DNA of 64,000 nucleotides, taken from Acanthochlamys bracteata (Eukaryota; Streptophyta; Magnoliopsida; Pandanales; Velloziaceae). The translations under genes and the position numbers were made by a program. Below, one piece after another: positions 1-9,847 of this stretch (positions are counted from its first letter, which is position 1; each line of letters opens with the position of its first letter). The stretch covers positions 3,412,501-3,476,500 of the forward strand of contig CM034135.1 in assembly GCA_019914995.1 (NCBI GenBank), written 5' to 3'. The notes under the pieces were generated by a model. The model ran no database searches and had not been told where the DNA came from. It was given only the letters and a program-made list of their open reading frames with translations.

Positions 1-2
1 CT

Positions 3-416
3 ACTGGGTCTATAGAGGTGGCTGAGGAAGCTGTCGCCGTTCTTGCTGCCGTGGCAAAGCGTGGCGGCGCGGATGCAATCTGTTCTGCTGATGGTGCTAT
101 TCCCAAGCTAGTCAGAATACTCCGCCGAGGTTCCGACTGGGCTCGGGAAAGCGCTGCAGCAGCGCTGCTTCTTCTCTGCCGGCGATCCGGCAGCGATGCA
201 GTGGCCAAAGTTGTCGCTTCTCCGGGAATTGAATGGGCAGTTTGGGAGTTGATGGGCTCCGGCACTGACCGTGGCCGACAAAAAGCCGCATCATTGGGAC
301 GTATCTGCCGGCGATGGCTAGTTGCAAAGGAACTTGACAGGACAACAAACAACCTTTCCTCCTCGTCCTCCTCCATCGCCATTACTGTTCCATCAACTAC
401 ATTAGTTCAAAATTGA
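3..416 (+). CDS. ARM-repeat protein (U-box E3 ligase type), 3' part
   Basis: The reading frame is open from the first bases of the window to a TGA at 414-416, so only the last roughly 137 residues of a longer protein are present. The visible part is alanine- and leucine-rich and reads as armadillo-type helices: 'EEAVAVLAAVAKRGGADAI', 'GAIPKLVRILRRGS', 'ESAAAALLLLCRRSGSDAV', then a last repeat ending 'QKAASLGRICRRW'. A serine-rich tail follows. Plant U-box (PUB) E3 ubiquitin ligases end in ARM repeats with this spacing, and that is my preferred family. The U-box itself lies outside the window, so a plain ARM protein cannot be excluded. No intron is needed within the visible part. GC content is clearly higher than in the surrounding DNA, as expected for coding sequence. 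Confidence 0.7.
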   Translation, partial: TGSIEVAEEAVAVLAAVAKRGGADAICSADGAIPKLVRILRRGSDWARESAAAALLLLCRRSGSDAVAKVVASPGIEWAVWELMGSGTDRGRQKAASLGRICRRWLVAKELDRTTNNLSSSSSSIAITVPSTTLVQN

Positions 417-642
417 ATTCTTTTGTTCCCCGTCTACTGTACATACCAATTCATTGCAGATTTTTCCTTAACAACTGTGTATAATTGATTGAATTTCAAA
501 AGACAAACATTCTATTAATTCATTCATCAATTTCTTCCTTGTTGTTATTATAAATAGTTTTACTTGCTTGTAGCAGTTGTTATGTATGAATCACAATACG
601 CCACACACTTGTAATGTATACACTGGCTTCAAATTCTAAGCA

Positions 643-1495
643 TCAAGATACGAAATTCTCTCTAAGTTCATCTCCATCAATCTCATCTTCGGTGAACAAT
701 GAATAAATATAAGGTTCAATCTCGATCCCTGGTAGCGGAGGCGCTCTTTTCCGTGAAATCACGTGATCAATCGGTTTCCAGTTATAAGTTCTCGCATTGA
801 ACCACCCTGCTTCCCTCCTGCAGACGGCCACCCTGTCTCCGCCACCGCAACGCACACTTTCAGTACACCTGCTTTCTCCAACTACAAAACGCATCAATCA
901 TTTTGTCGAACAGGTTTTGGCATTTAAATTCACCATTGAAAAACCTGTGATCGTTATCATTCCGTTCAGTTGTTCGTCCGATGAAGGAACTCCTCCCTTC
1001 GGGTTTATGACCTCAACGTAAGGACTGTTACCTTAAGGAGGATTGGGTTCTCTTCAGAATTTTATGACCGGAATTATTGAATCACAATAAATTGTCCCTG
1101 CGATGACAGGAGAACGGTTTCGTAGAACAGATTGAGTTACGACCGTTGTAATCTTTGGGTTTTTGAATCCATATTTTCGGGTTTCTGAGATTGCTAGAAG
1201 AAGATTAGCCATGGCGGAGTGGAATTTGTTGTCAACTACGTCGCGGCCGGGAACGATGTAGCGGATATGAACGCGGCCGAGATAGGGGTGAAGGTGGTGG
1301 CGGATCCAGTTGTCTGCTTCGGAGACGTTTGAGGCGAAGTGGAGGATGCGATCGTTGTTGATGGAGAGAGCGATCTGGATTGCGGTGTTGTGGAGAGAGT
1401 GGAGAACTGGTTGGTGTGGACCGTTGGAGCATTAGTCTGAGGCTTGTTGATTTGGTAAAGCTTTACGGATTGCTTACGCGCTGCATGGTTTCTGC
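643..1495 (-). pseudogene. GH17 beta-1,3-glucanase pseudogene
   Basis: Translation of the minus strand in shifting frames gives a string of glycoside hydrolase 17 pieces in the right order. 'KQSVKLY' is near 1460-1490. 'ALSINNDRILHFASN' and 'HLHPYLGRVHIRYI' are at about 1250-1390. 'AMANLLLAI' and 'NPKITTVVTQSVL' are at about 1110-1212. 'NLFDKMIDAF' is near 890-930. The nucleophile signature 'VAVAETGWPSAGG' is at about 820-866. The C-terminal pieces 'NARTYN' and 'GIEIEPYIYSLF' are at 660-800. These are split by at least two frameshifts and a stop after about 1060, and no start or signal peptide is visible, so it cannot make an enzyme. It differs in sequence from the intact GH17 gene at 4.9-6.2 kb, so it looks like an old paralogue of another subfamily rather than a recent copy. 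Confidence 0.8.
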
Positions 1496-4400
1496 TGTGG
1501 CCACTGTAAGCAAAGCAAAAGTTGGCAGCACCTGCAAATCCGAAAATTGCCGGAGTAAAATGTGATTTTGCAGAATATGATTATAGCCATTCTGGTAAGA
1601 AATTTTTGTTTCCTGTTTCAATTTGATTTCTTCTTTGATGAACAAGTTCGTAGCTTTGGTTTACTTTGCCAATAGGAGATTTCAAAATTCTTAGTTGATT
1701 TAGCGGCTGAAATTGATGAGCATTTTTGCTTCATCATAATTTGGTAGTTGAAATGGAAAAGTTTCTCATGCTAACAATATAGGGAAATTTCTAACAAATT
1801 CAACGAACATAAGGTTTCAACATAATTCTGAGCGAGTCTTCTAATTTAAGAAAGTATAATGTAAATGATTGTAGCTTGTGATTAAGTTATATAGACTATT
1901 GCATGATTCTTCTTAGCAGTTAGTGTTAGCTTCTTTGTCTTAATTTATCTTATGCCTGCAGCTTGATTATGACATATTAGTTGTCTTGTTCATTATGATT
2001 TCGATAATTGCCAATAGAAAAGCTGCTTTCCAACTAATCTATAGGTTGTCTAGTTCATGATACATAATGATTAATGGCCTCAAATGCGGAGAGGAAATTT
2101 TCTTGTTTCTTTTTTCTATGTCGATTGTAAAGCAAATTTCTTTTGTCCAGAGAGTACTCTTCTTTTCTTTTCCCCTCCTTTGCTGTATATCCGAATTAGC
2201 CTGAATCTTTCAGATTTCTTAAACAATAAATGTGGATCCTCCCATTGTCTGCAATGTTTTTTCTACGAATGATCTATGTGAACATAATGAATTCTAAAAA
2301 CTTGGGCTACATGCATTTTGTATCTAAGTGGTGGAATGGTTGGAATGAGTCAGTTCTAGTCATTCTAGTCATCCTGACAAATTTGTAAGTATAGGAGCTT
2401 CCATGGTGTTGAGAATAGATTTAAGCTTAAAATATGTTGGTTATGCTAGAGAATGGACATGTTTCAGAAGTTTGAACAGCGAGAAAAGGTCTAAAATGCC
2501 GCTATTAATCTAGTTATGTCATCTATTTTTTAGCATGTGCACTATCGTTCACAGATCCATGTTTGACTTTACCGTGAAATTTAACATTGTTGAGCCAACT
2601 GTTCTAGGTCAAACTGATAAACCCATGGACCTTTTCTTTGTCTGTTGTTCTAGATTATCCATTGAGTTTCAAAGTTCCTCAATTTTCACCTTCCAACATT
2701 ACCTAGCTAGTTGATATCCTAAGTACTTGTGGAAACATTCATGCACACTTACATATTGGCTGATTCAAGAATTGCTAAGTCTGACATTCAACCAAAGTAT
2801 TGCTGTATTGTCATTTGATTTGGTATGGAAGCAATATTTCGTGTATGGGAACAGCTGGCATATGACATAATAGAACATTACCTGAAGTGGTTCCCGAAAG
2901 CTCAACAGAATATGCATAGGCAGAGCACAAACATCGATTTGGTCTTTATCCGTATACGACCATAGTTTATGAGTATTACCACCAACATAAAAAGAAAATT
3001 GAAAGTGTTCCATCTACTTTGTAGTGAATACCAATAGATTATATATCATACTGCTGATCAACTCCTCGCGGAGCTTTTGGTAAAGGTGAAAACCTGCTGA
3101 TTAACTGTCGGTACGATTTTGCGGTTGTTGGATCTATGGTATCGAAGGACCAGAGTATCCAAGGGATAGTAAGCATTGGAAGCTGCTGTGAACAAACCTT
3201 GGTGATTCACAGGAATGACAGTTTTCATATATTTATGTATGTCTTAGAATATGATGATGATGACCTAAGTTCAAAAACATCTCAGTTCTTATAGATCTAA
3301 GAGCATGGACGAATTTGCTAACCGATTTCAGTTCCAGTATAGGCGGATGTCTTATCCACGTGAATGGGAGAAAAATTGAACAGTTAACTTTAGAATATCA
3401 TGTTATCATAGTTGATCGAAATTTCCTTCTCAAAGTGCTTCAGACTTTGACAATAGTCATGCTTAATTAACTGGGTCAATCCTTATCAAAAAACAATAGC
3501 AGCCAACTAGGAGAGCTTTAAGAAATAGGATAAAGACTCAACAATCACAGTGACTTTGGATAAAGTAAACCTACATCATATTTGTTCTTTTATTTGCAAG
3601 GTTCTCTAGTCCAGTAAAAGCATTATGGAGAAAGATTGATGGATTCTGTTGCATGAGAGAGTCCTTTCTGAATCTATCTACAAACTGCAATTGCTTATAG
3701 TTTCCAATTTGCAAGAGGAAACAGCTTATTTCATTTTCACTAGATTTCATTCTTTAATTTCATCTGGGATTTATAGCATAAAGAATATATACGAATAATG
3801 AAGGAGTAAGTGGCCGTACAACTTGTTCACTGCTGATCAAAGAACTGTTCTTGCAAGTGAATTTCAATTTTTTTGCAGAAAACATAGAAACTGATTAGTT
3901 ATCCAAGGACATTATATAACACTTCAAGCAAATGAAAGTCTTATTTTGTTGGGCATCCAAGTTAGGCTAAGCTCGGATTAGTAGCGTGTAGGGTTTGATG
4001 GACCCGAATAAAAAACGGACTAGTTTAGTGGGCTAGGGTTGGGTTAGTAGCGTAGGAGCCTGTAATGATGCCCAAGTGAAAAACGGCTTAACTAATTTGG
4101 AGGTGCGTCAGCAACTCGCCTTGAATTGGGCCAAATAGACTCTGATTTGGTAGGCTTAACAGCTCATGCCTCTTAATAGTCTCATATTGGCTGTGTGCTG
4201 GAATGAGTATGTAATTATAAGTAGGGAATTCTAACCCCTAAAAGGTGGGGACCCGATCCTACATATGTGTTTTGGCAAATGTTCTTTCTAGGATTTCAAT
4301 TCTGCGCATTCTTTGCAAATGGAAGTATGCTGTTTTTTCCAGTAATAAATTTGTAAACTAAGATATATAGCATTCCTATTTATTTCTAGTTTTACAGCTT

Positions 4401-4914
4401 TCGCTGATACTTTGTATAGGGCTTCACTGTAAGATCAAATCAGTTACCCTAGGAGTTAGTTGATTATTAGCTGCAAGTTACAGCTCTGTTTTCCCTTAGG
4501 ACAGGGTAGAGTGTCCTATGGTTTTTTGTTATATTCTGTAAAAAGTCTATATCTTCTTTAGAGTCACACGGTTCATATAGTAGGGATTGCATTTGATTTG
4601 ATGTTTCCAGCTAGTTTCCTTTCTTGCACAGGAAAGTAACTCATGAGATGGATAGTTCGAACCTCTTAATACCAAGGAGATCGATCCTTTGCTATGTAGA
4701 AATAGAAGCCTGGAAGGCTGAAAGCATTTTATAAAGTGTCACTCTTGGTACATAAGAGAAGCATGCGCTTCCTTAATATACTTGGGCGTTTCCTATTAAA
4801 ATTAGTGAATCATTCAAATATTCATAATATATTAGTAAATATCTTAATATTCTGTTACATACAGCATATGTTTCCAAGGGTAATCGTGACATGCAGAGAA
4901 TGTCTTTGCAGCCC
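1496..4914. other. Intergenic DNA between two GH17 loci
   Basis: About 3.4 kb without a convincing gene. Short ORFs occur on both strands but show no family motif or codon pattern. The one stretch that differs in composition is about 3958-4265, which is richer in G+C and described separately. The last few hundred bases before 4915 should hold the 3' UTR of the intact minus-strand GH17 gene. Confidence 0.5.
3958..4265. repeat. GC-richer repeat-like island
   Basis: This stretch is distinctly less AT-rich than its flanks and contains locally repeated phrases, for example 'ggttagtagcgtaggag' resembling 'ggattagtagcgtgtaggg' upstream, and 'aaaacgg' twice. It also has a segment 'agtctcatattggctgtgtg' followed by 'ggtggggacccgatcc', which is reminiscent of dispersed plant repeat tails. 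I found no ORF, terminal repeats or Pol III boxes I could defend. Assignment as a repeat is by composition only. Confidence 0.25.
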
Positions 4915-6151
4915 CTAAACATTGGGGAACTGGAAGATTCGCTTGTTGTTTGGATAGAAGAGACCAAACTTTTCTTCGCTGCCTTCCACATCATCAGTGT
5001 ACATGGCAAACAAATGCACCTCCATGTCCACTTCTGGCCTCACTGGTGTTCCGCGTCCAGTTTTCAAGTGCTGAATAAGGTTTGTGGTGTATGTTTCTGC
5101 GTTAGCAATATTTGCTGCTCCATTTGGTCCTGCTAATGGCCATCCCGTCTCAGTAACCACCACCTTCACCGATGGTGCACCAATTTTGTCCATGGCAGCG
5201 TACAGAGAGTCAACAGTTGCATCGAAGAGGTTAGTGTAGGTCAAATTTCCGTCTTGCTTTTTACCAGCCTCTGGCTTGAGCATAGCGAAGTCTAAGGGCA
5301 TGTTCATAGAGTCTTCAACATAGCTGTGGTAGGTATACACATTGGCCAGTAAAGGTGCGTCATGTGCTGAGAGAAACCAAGATATGACAGTCATGTAGTC
5401 GGCTGCCTTGGCATTGAATACTGCACCAGATGGCGGCCATCGCCAAGATGGGTGTAGAACAGTGTTTGCATCCACTGTTGTGGATATCTTGATTGTGCGG
5501 TTGAGACCTATGGCATGGAGGGCTTTTTGCAGGTTCACCATCGCAAACAAGGCGATTGGGCCTGTTTCATGCGTAATGGCATCACTTCCAGCAGCAATAT
5601 ACTTAAAACGGACAGAGGTGGCGAAGGGAAGTATGTTGATCTGGACCCACTTTTTAGCAGTTTCATAGCTCATGGCTAGATGCATTAGGTCTTCGTTGTG
5701 GATGCCAATAATTACATCAATAGAGGAGTTCCCAAGGGCTGTCAGCATGTCAGGGTCAGGCTCATGCAGGCGAATGCTGGTGAACTTATGAGATTGCATC
5801 AAGGACACCACCTCATTGGCTGATGGTAGATTACGCCAGTTCTTGTTGCAGTTGCGGCTCAATCCTATAACTGCAGCTTCTGCATTGGAGAATATAAAGA
5901 AGCCTTCAGCATGCATGTTCAGATCACAGACGATCCAGAAGACGAAATTTATAACAACAAAACTACTACAGATTAATGCAAGTGCTATTGTAAGAAGCAG
6001 TGCCAAACAAAAAAGGAACAAGCTAACACTTCGTCGAATTGCTTCAGAGAGTATATTATGAGATCGTTGCTGCATTACCTCCAGATTTTGGCCTGACGGC
6101 AGCTAGGAGAACAGTAAGAGCAAGAAGCAAGAAGAGAGACTTAACCACCAT
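4915..6151 (-). CDS. GH17 glucan endo-1,3-beta-glucosidase, atypical acid site
   Basis: Two exons, 6151..6079 and 5870..4915, give 342 residues, the usual length for a secreted plant GH17 enzyme. The intron (GT at 6078, AG at 5871) interrupts the end of the signal peptide, the standard intron position in this family. Residues 1-24 are a hydrophobic signal peptide ('MVVKSLFLLLALTVLL') and the mature chain starts about V25. The family nucleophile signature is intact: 'VVVTETGWPLAG', with E265. The general-acid site, normally 'AVGNE', reads 'AAGSD' (residues 117-121), so Glu is replaced by Asp and the preceding Asn by Ser. The 'YTYHSY' substrate-cleft segment and the C-terminal 'EEKFGLFYPNNKRIFQF' are family-typical. 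GH17 enzymes cut beta-1,3-glucan (callose or fungal wall) in the apoplast. Activity of this one may be reduced or changed. No X8/CBM43 domain or GPI tail is present. Confidence 0.92.
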
Positions 6152-6761
6152 TATGCGAAGTGAGCTCAAATTTCTTATATGAAATGTATGAAGCCAATGG
6201 TTTGGTCGCAATATATAGAATTCTGGAGGACATCTTATAGATACTGAGTAGTCCATCATGAAAATTGCATGTCATCGGAACACTGATAAAACTGGGTATC
6301 ATGCAGGTGTCATGCACGATATAGCTCGGGCAATCAGCAGCATCTCTTGCAAAGCACGCAAAACATATTGTTTAATCACTACTAGCTAGTTACTGGCAAT
6401 CTAGCTCGCAGAATGAGATCCAAAGCACCGTCCGAAAGAAACCTGAAGAACTTGATGAAGTATTCGGTTGTGCACCCTTAATTTTGCTTGAGCAGTCACA
6501 TCAGTTAGCTTTCTGATTGTTGTAGTCCTGTAGGATTCAAATTAGTTTACAACACAAGGGAAACTTTGGCTGGTAGTTGTTTTAGTCCTAGAACTCTTTT
6601 ATGTTTGGATTTATAGTATACCTCAAATACAACTATTTGAATCGTTCAAACAAGTAAATTACCCTAAAGAAATTTTCCTTTCGCCAGAACAAGAGATATT
6701 AGAAAGAACAAATAGAAATGAAAAAGTCAATACTAAATTTCACATTATTTATACTGTATAC

Positions 6762-7155
6762 TCAGTACTGCTCTAATATTATAACTATAGTCCTACACAT
6801 AGGACATGTTGCTGATCTTTGAAGCCACGGATCAATGCAGTTTGCGTGATGCGCATGCGTGCAAAAACAAAACGCCTGCAGGGATATTTTCCGCGTAGTT
6901 TTCTCATCGCAGATGGTGCAGTGCTTAACTGATCTTACCGTCTTCCCTTCTTTATCATCGTCTAGGTTATACATGAACGTAGGAAGCTTCCGCATATCGA
7001 TCTTCACATGATAACCCTATCAACTTGCTTCGTACTTCTTGTTCTGCATCTTCGTAGTATACTTCATCGTTGTAGCCTCTGGTACAACAACAGAAATATT
7101 GGAAAGCGAATATAATACTAAACAACAAAGCAGCGATCATGTACACGTATGGCAT
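6762..7155 (-). pseudogene. ATL-like RING-H2 finger gene, apparent frameshift
   Basis: Upstream frame (ATG at 7155): a transmembrane segment 'MPYVYMIAALLFSIIFAFQY' followed by CCC and an acidic linker ending 'EQEVRSKLIGLS'. Downstream frame (from about 7007): 'KIDMRKLPTFMYN', then a RING-H2 domain with C-x2-C ('CTIC'), 'CTHAHHANC' (CxHxxHxxC), 'IDPWL' and 'CPMC', ending at the stop near 6762. This layout (TM, linker, 'LPTF-Y', RING-H2) is that of ATL-type membrane RING E3 ligases, which are usually intronless. The two halves are in different frames and overlap at about 6967-7007, with no good splice pair between them. I infer a single-base frameshift, making this a recent pseudogene. A sequencing error would restore a gene. 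The RING itself keeps all eight metal ligands. Confidence 0.65.
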
Positions 7156-7247
7156 TTCCACGACAGAAGAAGCAGGCACTAGGTAGTTTTTACAAGGACC
7201 AGATAATTGATTGTTTGAGCTAATTAAACGTAGCTTAAAGACTTTGA

Positions 7248-7468
7248 GTGCGTTTGGAAGCACGTTTTTTTTTAACTTTTTTTTTTATATTTTTAAATAT
7301 ATATTTTATAAATATTTAAAAAATTTATTTAAAATTTTAGATAATGTAGAAAAATTTTAACGTAATAAGATCTTTTTATTATATATTTTTATTATTTTTT
7401 TAATAAAAAAATAAAAATATTTTGTATTTAAAAAAAAAAATATTTTATAAGCAATTAAAACGCATCCT
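7248..7468. repeat. AT-rich MITE-like element
   Basis: An extremely AT-rich block of roughly 220 bp bounded by 'agtgcgtttgg' on the left and 'aaaacgcatcc' on the right, which are imperfect inverted repeats around a TGCGTTT core. The interior is palindromic-looking runs of 'aaatatatattttataaatattt' and 'ttttattatatatttttatt'. Similar blocks recur across the window (see the entries at about 25.0, 29.2 and 32.9 kb). There is no coding capacity. It looks like a non-autonomous DNA element or its remains. No target-site duplication could be confirmed. Confidence 0.4.
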
Positions 7469-7744
7469 TTATTATGTTATAATTATATTAATGATATTAG
7501 TGTCTTTGTTTTTATAGTGCGACTCTTGTAAGTAACTCAACTTGAATTTGAATCCCAGTGGGACTCTCAAATTTGTTTTTCCTTTTCTTTTTTTGATTTA
7601 ATGGCATTGCCAGAATACGAGGGCTGCTGACAGCAAGCCAGACAATGATATTTACGTCAGAGATCACACCCTTATGCTTACAAAAGCTGAGCAAAATGTT
7701 CGACAGATCTTAGTTTTCTCAGGTCTTCTTTTCCTTCCGTAAAT

Positions 7745-7885
7745 CTATCCAACAGATAAGATGATCGTTGCCTGACCGATTACATCGTTAACACCATTAA
7801 TGAAGGCCCGGTTGTGCTCTCCAGGCACAAGTTCCAGCTGACAGCCAAAGCCACGGTATTGAACAACTGTGTCGAGCAATGTTAG
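7745..7885 (-). other. Short coding-like fragment, unidentified
   Basis: On the minus strand a frame of about 46 codons reads protein-like, 'VVQYRGFGCQLELVPGEHN' followed by 'AFINGVNDVIGQATIILSVG' and a TAG at 7745-7747. A possible splice acceptor ('cacag') sits just before the first residues. No neighbouring exon was found and I do not recognise the family. It may be a relic exon of a lost gene or a chance frame. Confidence 0.25.
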
Positions 7886-9224
7886 AGCCTACGTTCAATC
7901 TCATTACGAAACACTACGAAAGCAATTAGGAAAAGCTGCAATTAAGGAAAGAGATTGTCCAGGACTCCAGAGACCCATCATCATCATTACAAAGGCAACA
8001 AAGACTTGAGAGCATTGAGATACATCGTTGAAGTAGAGTTGATCGTCTAGGAATTCGATCATGGTGTTCAAGTGTTGAGTCCGAGTGTTTAGTTAACGGC
8101 CGGAATGCAACTCTGACTGAAGCCTGAGCCAGGTTTAGGCCCAATATGTGTTTGCGAAAGTCAGCAAGGGCTGGACCAGACCATTAAGGTTGGAGTAAAG
8201 TAAACTCATTCGAGTAAAGATACTACAATGTTAATTGTAATATCTAACGGTCTAACCTACTGAATTCCAAAAAAGAATACCGTTCATCTATGTTGAATTA
8301 ATCAACTTAAACTGAAAATTAAATATCCTTTGTAATTAACTCAACTAACTAGCCAAAACAAAAGAGCGCAACCTAGGAGATACTTTAAATTCGGCATGGC
8401 TTTATTGTTTGCAAATGGCAACAGTAACCATTGCCAGAGGTTTAGGATTGAATACTAATCTGACAAAACTTTTTCTAATTAATGACGAAAACTTGTTTAT
8501 AGTTTGAAGCATACTTCAGTTTAAAAGTTCAAATAAAGAAATTATAAAATTATCATCAAACGAAGGACAACCTTCTGCAGTTGCAATTACTTTATCCTAC
8601 TATCAATCTTTTCTATTTATTTGATCTACAATAGTTGGTACCATAACTGACCTGTCTCCCTTTCTAAATTCATGAAAAACAACCCAACATTCATCATTAA
8701 TTATAAGTCAAACTAAATTAACCCAATTTTTTAAGAATACATATTATTTCATATAAATTTAAGATACATTTTAAAAGCGTTTTTATTTTAATTTATTAAT
8801 TGATATTTTTAAATGATTTTTTATAATATTATATAAAATTTATTTAAAAATTAAAAATATAAAAAGATGTATAAAATTTATTTTTATTTAAATTTAAACA
8901 AATAAAATTAAATTTAACCTATTTTTTTAAAAATAATTTTATTTCATAACACTCCTAAATATCCACGTTCATTTTCTTCGTGTTATTCTTTCTTCCCTCC
9001 AACCTTGTCTATACTTAATGCCTTCACAGTCCATGAATGGTCTCCATCAGTTAAAAGCTCTGAGTCTGCCTATGTTGTATCCCAATACCCCCACGCTTTC
9101 CAAAAAGTTTTCATTTCAAAAAAGTATTTTTTTTTGAAAAAAGTTCCCATAGTGATTCCATCACTCACGAATATTGTATAATCAAGATTCCATAAATCAT
9201 CATCATCTAGGATTTCTATTCCCT
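7886..9224. other. Intergenic DNA upstream of the DUF641 gene
   Basis: No gene is visible. The segment of about 8740-8960 is very AT-rich ('aaatttatttaaaaattaaaaatataaaa') and resembles the MITE-like debris seen elsewhere in the window. From about 8960 on, the composition becomes pyrimidine-rich, as in plant promoter and 5' UTR regions, which fits the start of the plus-strand gene at 9848. Confidence 0.4.
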
Positions 9225-9233
9225 TCCTTCTAT

Positions 9234-9329
9234 GCCATCTCCTTGACCTGTTCTAGTTTCTTTAATCAATAATTCTATTCGTTCTTCTGTGCCATCTCCT
9301 TGACCTGTTCTAGTTTCTTTGTTGTTTGC
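9234..9329 (+). repeat. Tandem duplication in DUF641 gene 5' region
   Basis: The phrase 'gccatctccttgacctgttc' plus 'tagtttcttt' occurs at 9234 and again at 9291, a period of 57 bp, with a pyrimidine-rich 'cgttcttctgt' or 'ccttccttctat' lead-in before each. It is a short local duplication in the promoter or 5' UTR, about 0.5-0.6 kb upstream of the ATG at 9848. Confidence 0.8.
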
Positions 9330-9847
9330 TAGCAAATAATCAATAGTTGAACTTTCAATCTATCTGTGTTGGTGGTGGGTGGGTTCTCTAGTTCCGCCGC
9401 TTTCCTTCTTTGTAAACCCTAAAACAGCGTTTTCTCTGTTCTCGTTTTTTTTCCAAACACAACACTATTCTTGATTTCTAGTTCAAGAAATGAGCGCCTT
9501 TTTTCTTCTTGTGATTTTAGAACTTGTGATAGTCCATTGGCATTTGGGTAACTGAAATAAGTTCTTTTCTATTTTGATTCTGTCTTAGATTAGTACTTGC
9601 TATCTAAATTTGTGTAACTTCTTTTTCTTTTTCTTGAAATCTTTCGAACGAGATAAGTTTGTGATTGATGACACCGTTGAAAATTTTCATCTCTGTATCA
9701 AGTGTGTCTCATGGTTAGTGTCCAGTCTATTCCAAGTCCTTTTTTAAGAAGATCAAGATTGACAAGTGACAACTCAAGCACTGTCGTTGTTGTTGTTGTC
9801 GTTGTTGGCTCTGTTCTTTTTCTAGCAGAGAGATAAGAAAGAAACAA

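Noticed and set aside
1232..1432. Minus-strand ORF rich in Arg and Pro
   Set aside because: It is an out-of-frame reading of the GH17 pseudogene. The family similarity is in another frame of the same stretch.
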